NCBI RefSeq assembly: GCF_904848165.1
Contig: NZ_LR884459.1
Span: 2,232,001 to 2,296,000 of the forward strand
DNA length: 64,000 bases
Source of the DNA: Psychrobacter arenosus
Lineage (GTDB): Bacteria; Pseudomonadota; Gammaproteobacteria; Pseudomonadales; Moraxellaceae
Direction of reading: 5' to 3'
Shown: positions 9,436 to 19,599 of the stretch, one piece after another
Numbering within the stretch: position 1 is the stretch's first letter
How the letters are laid out: every line of letters starts with the position of its first letter
The notes under the pieces: model-generated
The model's input: only the letters and a program-made list of their open reading frames with translations
What the model was told of the DNA's origin: nothing
The model's database searches: none
Position numbers and translations under genes: made by a program

Positions 9436-9664
9436 GTTATTCTCCTTGTTAAATTTTGGATAAGTGGCTTTCCAGAATAATAGATAACAATGAAATACCA
9501 CTCTTTTCAATATACTAACATATATTATATATTTTTATATAATGATTTGTTATTGGAGGGTTGCTATTAAATTTTTGAGATTAAAGGGAGGGATGTTGTG
9601 AGAGAAGGTTATTGCTGGGTAGAGTTGGGAAAGGGTTAATATAAGCCACGCAATATAATTATAA

Positions 9665-9990
9665 CGTTGGGTGTCGTAAACTACACCCAACCTACGGCTC
9701 GGTTTCAAATTGAATTTTGATAGGTAACACGGTAGGAGGATTAGGGTAGGCTAGCGAAGCGTAACCTACCAGATTAATGAGTCGTATATGAATTTATGTA
9801 TGACATTCTAAAAGTGAGTTTTCTAAAATAATTTTTTTGATGGTGGGTTACGTCTTTCTGCACTGCTAGAACGCTTGAAAAACTAACGCCACCCTACGTA
9901 TCTTTTTAAGAGTGGTAGCGTTGGGTGTCGTAAACTCCACCCAACCTACATTCGAAATCTTATTAACGAGGTAGCGTGGGTGCAACCCAC
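9665..9990. repeat. Cluster of short palindromic repeats between the DsrE gene and gltX
   Basis: Two near-identical ~31-bp imperfect palindromes at 9665-9696 and 9919-9949 share GTTGGGTGTCGTAAACT and CACCCAACCTAC around one variable base, so each can fold on itself. Related pieces lie at 9744-9770 (GTAGGCTAGCG..GTAACCTAC) and 9971-9991 (GCGTGGGTGCAACCCACG). They resemble dispersed intergenic repeats of this family of bacteria. The surrounding 9436-10040 stretch holds no supported gene. Confidence 0.65.
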
Positions 9991-10043
9991 GGATTTGTAG
10001 AGCCATCTTATTAATCACCACTTCCCTGTATTTCAAACGCATA

Positions 10044-10078
10044 AAAAAATGCCCAGCCAAAGCCGAGCATTTTTATCA
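10044..10078 (-). terminator. Terminator of gltX
   Basis: On the minus strand ATGCTCGGC-TTT-GGCTGGGCAT (two G-T pairs) followed by a T-run, about 40 bases after the gltX stop. Confidence 0.75.
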
Positions 10079-10115
10079 TAGTAAGAATAGTTCTAAACGT
10101 TATTCAGTCAAAAAA

Positions 10116-11642
10116 CTATTCAGCCGAATCCGCCAAAAAGTCCGGCAAATCTGCCGACGTCTTCTCTAACTTCTTCAATTTCTTTTTGCCTAAGCCGCCC
10201 AAGACTTCGACCGCATGACGCAGACGGTTCAAAGTCATGTCCGCGCCGATAACATACATCGAGTTCATAACCGGCGTGGAAGAGGTGCTGCCCGCAATAG
10301 CGATAAAGAATGGCGCCATCATATCGCGCAGTTTGATATTAAGCGCAGCAGACAAACCTTTGAGGGTCGCGTAAATATTGGCTTCGCTCCACTCGGGCAA
10401 TACTTCCAGTTTCCACAAGGTAATCTGGAGAATCTCAATCACTTGCTCAGGTGTCAGCGTTTTATGCTCAAAGTCTTCTGCAGTGATGTTCGGTAGGTTC
10501 TGATAGTAGAAACCTGCCCAATTAACGGCATCAGACAATAGGTTAATACGCGGTTGAATCGCCGCTGCAATTGCAGTCAGTTTGTCTGAATCATTCGCCC
10601 AAGCAAGAATCTTGTTTTTCAACTCTTCTGGCGTTAGCGCACGTAGCCATTCGCCGTTTAACCAGCTCAGCTTCTCTACATCAAAAATAGGGCCGCCTAG
10701 TGATACGCGCTTGATATCGAAGCTAGCAATCATTTCTTCAAGCGTAAACTTCTCTTCTTCGTTTGGCATTGAGTAGCCCATACGACCCAGATAGTTGAGC
10801 AGCGCTTCTGGTAGCATACCCGCATCACGATAATAGGTGATAGACGTAGGGTTTTTACGCTTAGACAGTTTTGATTTATCTGGGTTACGCAGCAGTGGCA
10901 TATGGCAAAGGGTCGGCATTTCCCAACCGAAATATTCATATAACAACTGATGCTTAGGCGCTGAGTTAAGCCACTCTTCCCCACGGATTACATGGCTGAT
11001 GTCCATTAAATGGTCATCAACGACGTTGGCCAAGTGATAAGTCGGCATACCGTCGGTTTTGAGCAAAACTTGCATATCAACCTGTGACCATGGAATCTCA
11101 ACTTCACCGCGCAGCATGTCATTAACGATACACGTGCCCTCAGTCGGGACGCGCATACGGATGACGTAAGGTTTGCCCTCAGCAACCATTTTGTCGGACT
11201 CTTCACGAGATAAATCAGCATAGCGACCATCGTAACGTGGAGTCTCGCCATTCGCCATTTGCTCAGCGCGCATCGCATCTAACTCTTCTGGCGTGCAGAA
11301 GCAGCGGAAAGCATGGTCTTTATCGAGCAATTCTTCAGCATACTTTTTATATAAGTCACTGCGCTCGCTCTGGCGATATGGTGCGTGTGGCCCACCGATA
11401 TCTGGACCTTCCGCCCAATCGAGACCCACCCAACGCAACGCATCCAAAATCATCTTTTCTGATTGCTCAGTGGAGCGCGTCTGATCGGTATCTTCAATAC
11501 GTAGGATAAACTCACCGCCGTGCGCCTTAGCAAAAGCTAAGTTAAATAGGGCAATATAGGCGGTACCGACGTGAGGAAAGCCGGTCGGAGAGGGGGCGAT
11601 ACGGGTACGGACAGGACGGTTGCTAGGGGTAGGTTGGGTCAT
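10116..11642 (-). CDS. gltX: Glutamate--tRNA ligase
   Basis: Class I aminoacyl-tRNA synthetase charging tRNA-Glu, 508 residues from the ATG at 11642. The HIGH-like signature is [14 protein letters not shown] close to the N-terminus, and the KMSKS-like loop is KLSKRK in the middle of the protein; the ATP- and tRNA-binding blocks between them (RIEDTDQ, IRGEEWL) are intact. The ~26-residue upstream in-frame extension lacks family similarity and is left out. The ribosome binding site is weak. It is divergent from the cell-wall cluster across an 837-bp gap, and has its own terminator. Whether it also charges tRNA-Gln cannot be decided here. Confidence 0.96.
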   Translation of the reverse strand: MTQPTPSNRPVRTRIAPSPTGFPHVGTAYIALFNLAFAKAHGGEFILRIEDTDQTRSTEQSEKMILDALRWVGLDWAEGPDIGGPHAPYRQSERSDLYKKYAEELLDKDHAFRCFCTPEELDAMRAEQMANGETPRYDGRYADLSREESDKMVAEGKPYVIRMRVPTEGTCIVNDMLRGEVEIPWSQVDMQVLLKTDGMPTYHLANVVDDHLMDISHVIRGEEWLNSAPKHQLLYEYFGWEMPTLCHMPLLRNPDKSKLSKRKNPTSITYYRDAGMLPEALLNYLGRMGYSMPNEEEKFTLEEMIASFDIKRVSLGGPIFDVEKLSWLNGEWLRALTPEELKNKILAWANDSDKLTAIAAAIQPRINLLSDAVNWAGFYYQNLPNITAEDFEHKTLTPEQVIEILQITLWKLEVLPEWSEANIYATLKGLSAALNIKLRDMMAPFFIAIAGSTSSTPVMNSMYVIGADMTLNRLRHAVEVLGGLGKKKLKKLEKTSADLPDFLADSAE

Positions 11643-12479
11643 AGTAGTCTCGATAACGGGAGGAAAATATAATTTTATAAATGAATAAGGTAGAACAAGG
11701 TGTTTATAGTATGGGCTCACTGTAAGAGCTTGCTATAAAGAAATTAGTGCGACAATGATTAAGCGTAGTTAATACATGGGGACGACTTAGTAACGAACCA
11801 ATAGGCGAAATTGACCGAAAACTTGGCTTCATAGGCCAGTCAATAGGCCTCTAACGCACCCTGATTTATGAGCCAATAGTTGACCACTGGCAGGTGACGT
11901 TGAAGCATGGTCGCTATTATAACAGGTATTAAATCCCTGCTCGTATATTGCTGTCAGCAGTGCTTTATGTTGCATAGACCAATTTTTATCCGATTAACTT
12001 CTCGTTTATAGGGGCATCACTTGACATGACCGGAGAGCTTGCGATAATGGCAACTATAGCTGCTAGACGGTCGTTATACCTTGATGAAGGTACTTTTCAC
12101 GTATTTTACATCGTTTAGCCCTAGTATTTTGCTACTATATTATGGTGCTGCCAGCTGTTAACTTTTCATACAGAATATCGTGAGCAAATCATCAGGGTTA
12201 TAAGCCTAAAGATGAGAAAATTTTAAAAAAATCATAGTAGAAACTTACTATTACGATGGCGTAAATAGCTTATAGTAGCGGGTTAAGAGCGTCTTTTGCT
12301 AGAAGCCTGATATACGGCTAAATGATAAGCGTATGGCTTACTATGGCGCATCCGCTAGCTAGCGCTAGTAAGACCTTGTCCTAACCCTATCTGACGACAC
12401 TATCCTTGCTTGGTTATCTCCTAGCTTTTCCTTAAAAAAGCTTTCATAGCCAAGCTATTACACAAGAAATTTACCTTGA
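11643..12479. other. Divergent intergenic region between gltX and rsmH
   Basis: 837 bases without a supported gene, holding the gltX promoter region on one strand and a strong candidate promoter for the cell-wall cluster at 12021-12048 on the other. No mraZ gene or remnant was recognised in any frame. The part after 12050 would be a leader of about 425 nt with no convincing small gene. Confidence 0.55.
12021..12048 (+). promoter_or_regulatory. Candidate sigma-70 promoter of the cell-wall cluster
   Basis: Perfect -35 TTGACA (12021-12026), 16-bp spacer and -10 GATAAT (12043-12048). It points to rsmH, whose start is about 430 bases further on. Confidence 0.6.
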
Positions 12480-13502
12480 ATGCCTTATAATACTGCACCA
12501 CTCCAAGACACACCTGCTGCCCCAGTCGCTGAGACCTTAAACCATGACGCTGTTTTATTAGAAGAAACGGTGGCAGCCGTTTTGGGTCTAAAATCATTGG
12601 CGCAAGCCCCCGCAAAGAAAACCAGCGGTATCTTTGTGGACGGCACCTTTGGTCGTGGGGGTCATAGCCGCTTGTTGCTGAGTCATTTGGCAGAGGACGC
12701 GCGGTTATTGGTGTTTGACAAAGACCCAGAGGCTATTGCGGTGGCGAATGAATTGGCCGCTAGCGATTCACGGGTGACGGTAATTCATGACAGCTTTGCC
12801 ACGCTACAGGCACGGCTGGCCGATTTAGGTATTGAAAAGCTGACTGGACTGATGGCGGATTTAGGCGTTTCGTCACCACAGATTGATGATGGCAGCCGCG
12901 GGTTTAGTTTCATGCGCGACGGTGCGGTCGATATGCGCATGGATACTACTCGTGGCCAACCCGTTTCGGCATGGTTAGAGACAGTAGAGGTGGATACCTT
13001 AGCCGATGTGTTGTACGAGTTTGGCGAAGAGCGCCACAGTCGCAGAATTGCGCGTGCTATCAAGGAGATGGACAGTTACGACTCGACGCTAAAATTGGCA
13101 GAAGTCATCAAAGTGGCGCATCCCAATTGGCAAAAAGGCAAGCACCCTGCGACGCAAAGCTTCCAAGCCATGCGTATTTTTATTAATAATGAGCTGGGTG
13201 ACGTCGATAGCTTTTTAGAGCAAAGCTTGGAAGTCGTAGCGACGGATGGCTGGCTAGCAGTGATTAGTTTTCACTCGTTAGAAGACCGCCGCATCAAGCA
13301 GTTTTTGCAGCGTCACAGCCGTGGTCAATATCCAGAAGACCAGAATTTACCGATGCCGCCTAAGCGACCGCGTTATTTTTCTAAGCCCAAGCGCATCGGC
13401 CCTAGTGCTGCAGAAGTCAAAGGCAACCCGCGCTCGCGCAGTGCTTGGTTACGAGCCGCCCAACGCACGGATACTCCTTATGTGCTTGAGACAGAGGGCT
13501 AG
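12480..13502 (+). CDS. rsmH: 16S rRNA (cytosine1402-N4)-methyltransferase
   Basis: S-adenosylmethionine-dependent methyltransferase (formerly MraW) that N4-methylates C1402 in the 16S rRNA decoding centre. The SAM-binding motif is DGTFGRGGHS at residues 54-63, followed by VFDKDPEAI; further on are MADLGVSSPQ and ISFHSLEDRRIKQFL, all diagnostic. The 340 residues include a slightly long N-terminus and a lysine-insertion before the SAM motif compared with the ~310-residue norm. It is the first gene of the local division/cell-wall cluster; mraZ, usually upstream in other gammaproteobacteria, is missing. The start ATG at 12480 has only a weak ribosome binding site. Confidence 0.96.
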   Translation: MPYNTAPLQDTPAAPVAETLNHDAVLLEETVAAVLGLKSLAQAPAKKTSGIFVDGTFGRGGHSRLLLSHLAEDARLLVFDKDPEAIAVANELAASDSRVTVIHDSFATLQARLADLGIEKLTGLMADLGVSSPQIDDGSRGFSFMRDGAVDMRMDTTRGQPVSAWLETVEVDTLADVLYEFGEERHSRRIARAIKEMDSYDSTLKLAEVIKVAHPNWQKGKHPATQSFQAMRIFINNELGDVDSFLEQSLEVVATDGWLAVISFHSLEDRRIKQFLQRHSRGQYPEDQNLPMPPKRPRYFSKPKRIGPSAAEVKGNPRSRSAWLRAAQRTDTPYVLETEG

Positions 13503-13598
13503 GAGGCCAAACTGGCATCATGCAAGCTCACACTGTTAAGGGGCAGCATCCGCCACCCAAATTTACCCTTTTAGACTATTTTTATAATTGAGATCGAC

Positions 13599-14102
13599 AT
13601 GGCAGCAACCAAAAAATCCGGGGCAAGGCGAACGGGCAACGATTCAGCGCCAGATGTGGGGGAAATCCTCTCAAAACGCTTTGTGGGCGTGAATCTGTAT
13701 GTCGTCATTATGCTAGGTCTGGCCGCGATTATCATCGGGACTGGGGTAAAAGCTGCCGAACAAGTTCAACAATATCATCAGGATTATAAAGTCTTGCAAG
13801 ACATGCGCAAACAGTATCGTAAACTCCAAGTCGAACATCAGCGTCTGCTCATCGAGCAGCAGACCTTCAGTGCTACCCCGCAAATAGCCAGCCGTGCGGT
13901 CGCTGAGCTGGGTATGTATTCTCCTGGTACCAAAGACAAACTAATTTTGCAGCCCGGCACTGCGCCTGCTGAGATACCGGCCGACATAACGACTGGTAAT
14001 AAATCAGCGGCTGCTAACGATGCCTCGGCTGCCCCTACATTCATCGATGCTACGAGTGACCAGACTGAATCTGACTCAGCCGCGACTGAGGTCACCCCAT
14101 GA
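13599..14102 (+). CDS. ftsL: Cell division protein FtsL
   Basis: Bitopic divisome protein that works with FtsB and FtsQ to activate septal wall synthesis. It has 167 residues: a cytoplasmic N-terminus, one membrane segment at about residues 31-52, then a heptad-patterned coiled coil (about 55-95) ending in the family block ASRAVAELGMYSP. A low-complexity Ala/Thr/Ser/Asp-rich tail of about 50 residues follows, which is unusual; most FtsL proteins end near residue 110-120. Its last four bases overlap the ftsI start (ATGA), so the two are translationally coupled. Identification rests on position plus topology, since the family is poorly conserved. Confidence 0.9.
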   Translation: MAATKKSGARRTGNDSAPDVGEILSKRFVGVNLYVVIMLGLAAIIIGTGVKAAEQVQQYHQDYKVLQDMRKQYRKLQVEHQRLLIEQQTFSATPQIASRAVAELGMYSPGTKDKLILQPGTAPAEIPADITTGNKSAAANDASAAPTFIDATSDQTESDSAATEVTP

Positions 14103-16216
14103 GTACTCAACCAAAGACCCCTAAAACTTCTAAGCCAACGGCTAAAAAGACCACAGCTAAAGCAACGCCTAAAGCCGCCTCTAAAAAAACCACTCGCAGT
14201 AAAGCGGGTAGTGGCAGCACGGTGAAAGTGACTGAGCCATTACGCTCTAAAGAGTCGGCGCAATCGGCTAAGCCCAAAACCTCACGTTTTTCGCTAAAAA
14301 AAGCGGATAAAGCAGAACAGGGTGGCGCTTATACCAGCGTGAAAAACCGTAAATCCCTAGTGTTTAATCGGGCTACAGGCGCCTCCTCACGGGGTGGTGT
14401 GGAAGCGGACAAATACCGTTTTCGGGTGATTTGGGTAGCGGCGCTAGTGCTGTTGGTGGGTCTGCTAGCCCGGGCTTACTATGTCCAAGTTTTAAATGCC
14501 GGATTTTATCAAGAAAAAGGCAATCAGCTGATCACCAGTGTGCGGACGCAACCTTCGTACCGCGGCATGATTACCGATCGTAATAACCTGCCTTTAGCCG
14601 TCAGTGCGCCTTTGGCTACAGTGTCTTTTAGCCCGCACGATTACGCCCAAGAATACTATAGTATTAAAAAGGCTATCGTGACCAATCCTGAAAACCCTAA
14701 GATGCAAGCGCGTATGCGTAAGCGCCTAGAGGCCATGGATTTAAATATCTTGGCTGCAGCCGCTAATGTGCCCGTGGATAAACTAAAGACTGCGGTAGCT
14801 ATCGATGAGTCTGTGGATGTGACGGATGAAGCTGCGGTTAAAGCGGCATTGCCTTCCGGTGCCGGCTCGCATTATTTTCCGCTATTAAATAAAGTCACCC
14901 CAGAAATCGCGCAAAGCGTGACCTCGCTAGATTTTGTCGCGGTCTATGATAAAAACTTTTTCCAGCGTTATTATCCGCAGCCGCAACCCAATTCGCAGCT
15001 ATTAGGCTTTATGGGGCAAAATGCGGATGACCCAGAGGGCGGCTACGAAGGGCGTGCAGGGATTGAGCGTCAGTATGAAAAAGAGTTGGCTGGCGAGAAT
15101 GGCAAGGTGATGGTTCTAAAAGACGCTCGCCAAAATAGTCTAAAAGAAATCAAACAGGTCAAACCTGAGATTGCCGGTAAAGATATTGCTTTGACCATCG
15201 ACTCACGTTTGCAGTACTTACTTTATAAAGAGTTAGAGAAAGCCGGACGCCTGCAGCAAGCGCGTTGGAGTACTGGCATGATCGTCGATGTGCAGACCGG
15301 CGAGGTGTTGGCGCTATCGACTTGGCCTTCATTTAACTCTAATAACTTGAATGAGATGACCGGAGCCAACCAGCGTAACCGTGCCGTGTTAGATGTGTTT
15401 GAACCCGGTTCAGTCATGAAGCCCTTTACGGTGGCCGCCGCCTTAAAGTCAGGTAAATATACCAGTAATTCGCTAATCGATACCAACCCAGGCTCTATCC
15501 GTGTCAGAGGTTATACCATCCGTGACCATAATAACTTGGGGGTGATTAACTTTGCGACCTTGCTGCAGAAATCGAGTAACGTCGCCTCGACTAAGGTAGC
15601 GTTATCATTGCCACCAGAAGCCATTACCGATATGCAGCGTCAGTTCGGGTTTGGCAAAAAGACCCCGCTACAATTCCCTGGAGAGGGCAGTGGCCTAGTG
15701 GTAACGCCAAAAGAAAATGAAACGGCTCGCCGCGCTACCGTCAGTTACGGCTATGGTCTCCAAGTTACTTTGGCACAAATAGCCCAGGCATATAGTGCTT
15801 TAGCAGCGGGCGGGGTTATGCACCCGTTGAAGTTAGTTAAGACAGAAAAGCCTGCAGCGAGTGAGCGCTTAATGGAGGCACAGCAAGCCCAAGATATCGT
15901 TGAGATGTTGGAGTTGGTGACTGAGCCTGGCGGTACGGCGACGGCAGCGGCTATTGATGGCTATCGAGTGGCGGGTAAGACGGGAACGTCACGCCGTGTG
16001 AATCCTAAAGGGGGTTACTACACGGATCAATATCGCAACGTCTTTGTCGGTATCGCGCCGGCGTCGAACCCGCGATTGGTCGGGGTCGTGCTGATTGAAG
16101 ATCCGCGTAAGCAGTACTACGCTGGTCTCACTGCAGCACCTGTCTTTCATAGTGTCATGAAAGAAGCCTTGCGCCTTTATAATGTGCCGTTGGATAAACC
16201 GCTCAAGACTAAATAA
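14099..16216 (+). CDS. ftsI: Penicillin-binding protein 3 (septal transpeptidase)
   Basis: Class B PBP that cross-links septal peptidoglycan. The transpeptidase motifs are all present: S438-V-M-K441, S492-S-N494 and K627-T-G-T630. The membrane anchor lies at about residues 110-132. In front of it is a cytoplasmic tail of roughly 105 residues, very rich in Lys, Thr, Ala and Ser (for example TAKKTTAKATPKAASKKTT), so the protein is 705 residues rather than the usual ~580. It begins with an ATGA overlap with ftsL and is followed after 135 bases by murE. The long basic tail is the odd feature; it could bind nucleic acid or acidic lipids, but that is inference. Confidence 0.96.
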   Translation: MSTQPKTPKTSKPTAKKTTAKATPKAASKKTTRSKAGSGSTVKVTEPLRSKESAQSAKPKTSRFSLKKADKAEQGGAYTSVKNRKSLVFNRATGASSRGGVEADKYRFRVIWVAALVLLVGLLARAYYVQVLNAGFYQEKGNQLITSVRTQPSYRGMITDRNNLPLAVSAPLATVSFSPHDYAQEYYSIKKAIVTNPENPKMQARMRKRLEAMDLNILAAAANVPVDKLKTAVAIDESVDVTDEAAVKAALPSGAGSHYFPLLNKVTPEIAQSVTSLDFVAVYDKNFFQRYYPQPQPNSQLLGFMGQNADDPEGGYEGRAGIERQYEKELAGENGKVMVLKDARQNSLKEIKQVKPEIAGKDIALTIDSRLQYLLYKELEKAGRLQQARWSTGMIVDVQTGEVLALSTWPSFNSNNLNEMTGANQRNRAVLDVFEPGSVMKPFTVAAALKSGKYTSNSLIDTNPGSIRVRGYTIRDHNNLGVINFATLLQKSSNVASTKVALSLPPEAITDMQRQFGFGKKTPLQFPGEGSGLVVTPKENETARRATVSYGYGLQVTLAQIAQAYSALAAGGVMHPLKLVKTEKPAASERLMEAQQAQDIVEMLELVTEPGGTATAAAIDGYRVAGKTGTSRRVNPKGGYYTDQYRNVFVGIAPASNPRLVGVVLIEDPRKQYYAGLTAAPVFHSVMKEALRLYNVPLDKPLKTK

Positions 16217-16275
16217 TAGCGCTCGCACCTAGCCAACTATTGGTTTAGTGAGCAGAAATACGTAGATAAAGAGAG

Positions 16276-16315
16276 AGCAGTCTGTCCGCTTAGGAGGACT
16301 GCCCATTGTTTTTAC
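16276..16315 (+). terminator. Possible attenuator or weak terminator between ftsI and murE
   Basis: Stem GCAGTC / GACTGC extended by TCC / GGA around GCTTA, followed within 12 bases by TTGTTTTT. It sits inside an operon-like series, so full termination is not expected. Confidence 0.35.
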
Positions 16316-16351
16316 CTTTAATTTAGCCTTTTTTTGGCTTAGGGATTTTGC

Positions 16352-18046
16352 ATGACCTCTGGTACTGATAACGCCCTCACGCTACAGCAGTTATTGACGT
16401 CACTAGCGCCTGTTTTCGCTAACCGTGATGGGCAAGATTTAGAGGCTGCACACCCTACTACTAAAGAAGTTAACTCCGCTTATCAGCAGCTTATGCAAGC
16501 GGATCCTGCCGTATTACCAACTCCATTTCAGCAATTTCAACTCGATAGCCGCCAAGTGGCACAAGGCGATGTTTTAGTCTTGCTTAAAAGCCAAACACAC
16601 GATGACGCTCGGAGCGGTTTATTCGCTAAGCAAGCTATGGATAAGGCCGCGTTTATCCTGTCAGAAATTGACCCAGAGGCACTCGATATTGCTGAGCCCA
16701 ACTGTCCTATAGTTTTTATTCCTCATATCCGCGCCATCCTAGGCTCGCTTATTCAAACGGCTTTGCTGCAAGCTACCGCAAATTCAGAGGGCAAGTCATT
16801 ACACTTGCCGCAAGTCGCTGCAGTCACAGGAACCAATGGTAAAACCACCATCAGTCAATTACTTGCCCAGTTGTGTCAAGGCGCAGGGATGAGTAGTGCC
16901 ATTATGGGCACGGCGGGCAATGGTCAATTGGGTCAACTTACTCAAGCCAGTCATACTACTGGCGATGCGTTGGCCGTACAGAATTTCTTATTGAAGATGG
17001 CGCAGGCATCGGTCGACTTATTGGCGCTAGAAGCTAGCTCGCATGGTTTGCATCAACAGCGGTTGCAAGGCGTACCTATTAAAGTCGCTATTTATACCAA
17101 TTTAAGCCGTGATCATTTGGATTATCATGCGGATATGGCCGAATATGCCGAAGCCAAAGCTATGCTATTTGATCGCGAGCATTTTCCTACCTTAACCCAT
17201 GCCATTATCAATGCTGACGATGAGTTTGCGCCGTTAATGCTAGCGCGTGCCCAACAGAGTGGTCTGACAATTTGGACGTATAGCTTAAAGGCAGCGTCAG
17301 AGGCTACTTTTATTGCCCGCCAGATTGAGCCCAGCTTAGAAGGCGCTCGTATTGAGATAGCCAGTCCGTTATTTAACGATGCTGCGAAAGAAACTACAGT
17401 GGCTAACCCTGCGCCAGCTAAAACTATGTGGGTAGATAGTCCTCTACTGGGTCGCTTTAACGTCGCCAACTTACTAGCCGCAATTGCCGGTGCTATTGCT
17501 CTAGGCGTAACCGTCGAGCAGATTCCTGCGCTAGTAGCGACCTTAGAAGGGGCAAGTGGTAGGATGCAGCGTATTGAAAATCCCGCAGCGGACGGTCAAG
17601 GTTGCTTCATTGTGGATTATGCCCATACCCCAGATGCGCTACAACAAGTGATGACCAGTCTAAAAGCCCATTGTGAAGGCACGCTGTGGGCGGTTTTCGG
17701 TTGTGGTGGCGATCGCGATGCGGGCAAGCGGCCGTTAATGGCGCAAGCAGGTTTGGCAGTCGCTGATCAAGTGATTTTGACTGCGGACAATCCGCGCTCA
17801 GAAGATCCATTAGCGATATTACAAGATATGCAAGCCGGTATGAGCGCTGAGCAACATGCCCGCACCCATGTCGAGGCTGATCGTCGTAAAGCTATCCAGT
17901 ATGCGGTAGCGCACGCGCAAGCCAGTGATATTGTAGTGATCGCCGGTAAAGGCCATGAAACCTACCAAGAGATTAACGGCGTGCGTTATGACTTTGATGA
18001 TACCGTCGTGGTGAGCGAAGCTTTGCAGCAGCAATCCGCCTCTTAG
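16352..18046 (+). CDS. murE: UDP-MurNAc-L-Ala-D-Glu:meso-diaminopimelate ligase
   Basis: Cytosolic Mur ligase adding the third residue of the peptidoglycan stem peptide. The P-loop GTNGKTT is at residues 160-166 and the specificity motif D479-N-P-R482 (DNPRSEDP) indicates meso-diaminopimelate rather than lysine. The 564 residues include a longer N-terminal domain than E. coli MurE (495). It follows ftsI and precedes murF by 83 bases, consistent with one transcript for septal and precursor synthesis. A possible hairpin sits in the ftsI-murE gap. Confidence 0.96.
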   Translation: MTSGTDNALTLQQLLTSLAPVFANRDGQDLEAAHPTTKEVNSAYQQLMQADPAVLPTPFQQFQLDSRQVAQGDVLVLLKSQTHDDARSGLFAKQAMDKAAFILSEIDPEALDIAEPNCPIVFIPHIRAILGSLIQTALLQATANSEGKSLHLPQVAAVTGTNGKTTISQLLAQLCQGAGMSSAIMGTAGNGQLGQLTQASHTTGDALAVQNFLLKMAQASVDLLALEASSHGLHQQRLQGVPIKVAIYTNLSRDHLDYHADMAEYAEAKAMLFDREHFPTLTHAIINADDEFAPLMLARAQQSGLTIWTYSLKAASEATFIARQIEPSLEGARIEIASPLFNDAAKETTVANPAPAKTMWVDSPLLGRFNVANLLAAIAGAIALGVTVEQIPALVATLEGASGRMQRIENPAADGQGCFIVDYAHTPDALQQVMTSLKAHCEGTLWAVFGCGGDRDAGKRPLMAQAGLAVADQVILTADNPRSEDPLAILQDMQAGMSAEQHARTHVEADRRKAIQYAVAHAQASDIVVIAGKGHETYQEINGVRYDFDDTVVVSEALQQQSAS

Positions 18047-18129
18047 GGCTCCACTGCTAGCTTTAGCCTAAAATTTAAAACTTAGCGTAACCCGTAACCT
18101 CAAGTACAAGATAACGTAAAAGGTACCCT

Positions 18130-19596
18130 ATGACAGATAAAGAAGAGACCGCATCGACAAGTGTCGATAACGAACTGCACTCGCAAGGATTGTACGTTTG
18201 GCAAGCCGAGAATTTGTTGGCGGCTACGGCGTCCTTAGCCGGACAATGGCTCCCTGCCGCCACCCAAGACAGCAGCGAAACGCCGACTATCTCCGTGACC
18301 AGCTATCGTATTGCGACGGACACCCGGACTATTAAGCCAGGTGATATCTTTTTAGCCTTGTCAGGGGACAATTTTGACGGTCATGACTATATCAATGCGG
18401 CGGCCAGTAAAGGCGCTATCGCCGCTATTGTCGAACGTCCGGTCTCTACCAGTATTCCGCAGTTAATTGTCAGTGATGCTCGTTTAGCTTTAGGGCATCT
18501 GGCCGCTTATCGCCGTCAACAGCATAAAAACCTTAAAATCATTGCGATTACCGGCTCTAGCGGTAAGACCACTTGTAAAGAGATGCTCGGCAGTATTTTT
18601 AGCCGCCTCGCTCCTACGCTAATCACGCGTGGTAATTTAAACAACGACTTGGGCGCGCCCATGATGCTGCTAGAATTATCCGATCAGCATCAATATGCCA
18701 TTATCGAGTTGGGTGCCAACCACATTGGTGAGATCGCTTATACCACTGAGATTGTGCAGCCGGATGTCGCTTGTATTCTCAATATTGGTACCGCGCATTT
18801 GGGTGAATTTGGCAGCCGTGAGGGCATTTGCCAAGCTAAGGCTGAGATTTATCACACGTTAAGCCGCGACCAATACGCTATCGTGCCGGATAATGACGAT
18901 TTCACCAACCAGTTACGCCGTATTGCGGAAACTCATAGCGACCATGTGTTAGGGTTTGGCAGCACGGACATTAGTGCCAGTCATTTAGAAGTAGAGCCAG
19001 AACGCAGCGAGTTTAAACTGCATATCGGTAGCGAAGTGCATGATATTACCTTGCCTTTAGCCGGCGAGCATAACGTGAATAATGCGTTGGCTGCCGCCGC
19101 TTGTGCGCATGCATTAGGCGTATCCGCAGCAGATATCGTGATCGGCTTAGAAAATGCCCGTCCAGCTAAAGGTCGCCTTAACAGTCAGTTGTTGGGCATG
19201 CACCGCTTAATTGATGATACTTATAATGCCAACCCTCACTCTGTGCGTGCTGCTGCAAAAGTCTTAGCGGCGCAAACGGGCACGCGAATTATGGTGTTGG
19301 GAGATATTGCTGAGTTAGGAGAGGCTGCCGTTACTGAGCATCAAGCGCTCGGTCGCTCAATTGCCGCTACCGATATTGATATGCTCCTGTGTGTTGGTGA
19401 TTTTGCTCGCTTTAGTGTCGATGGAGCTAGCGAAGTTGGTGGCATTGCAGCGCAAGCCTTTAGTGATAAAACGGCGCTGCTAACGTATTTACAGCAGTAT
19501 CTACAGACTCACGAAGCTCGTCCTTGTACCGTCCTATTTAAGGGCTCACGATCTGCCAAAATGGAGACGCTCATCGAAGCGTTGCTAGGGGAGTAA
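18130..19596 (+). CDS. murF: UDP-MurNAc-tripeptide:D-alanyl-D-alanine ligase
   Basis: Final cytosolic Mur ligase, adding D-Ala-D-Ala to make the UDP-MurNAc pentapeptide. The ATP loop GSSGKTT is at residues 142-148; ELGANHIGEIAYTTEIV and the late motif DDTYNANPHSVRAA are family signatures. The 488-residue length is slightly above the ~450 typical, mainly from a ~30-residue N-terminal extension. Only three bases separate its stop from the GTG start of mraY, so the two are surely co-translated. Confidence 0.96.
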   Translation: MTDKEETASTSVDNELHSQGLYVWQAENLLAATASLAGQWLPAATQDSSETPTISVTSYRIATDTRTIKPGDIFLALSGDNFDGHDYINAAASKGAIAAIVERPVSTSIPQLIVSDARLALGHLAAYRRQQHKNLKIIAITGSSGKTTCKEMLGSIFSRLAPTLITRGNLNNDLGAPMMLLELSDQHQYAIIELGANHIGEIAYTTEIVQPDVACILNIGTAHLGEFGSREGICQAKAEIYHTLSRDQYAIVPDNDDFTNQLRRIAETHSDHVLGFGSTDISASHLEVEPERSEFKLHIGSEVHDITLPLAGEHNVNNALAAAACAHALGVSAADIVIGLENARPAKGRLNSQLLGMHRLIDDTYNANPHSVRAAAKVLAAQTGTRIMVLGDIAELGEAAVTEHQALGRSIAATDIDMLLCVGDFARFSVDGASEVGGIAAQAFSDKTALLTYLQQYLQTHEARPCTVLFKGSRSAKMETLIEALLGE

Positions 19597-19599
19597 GTA

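Noticed and set aside
9866..10060. Minus-strand 64-codon frame
   Set aside because: It is formed by the palindromic repeats and the gltX terminator; the translation is a typical repeat-derived artefact.
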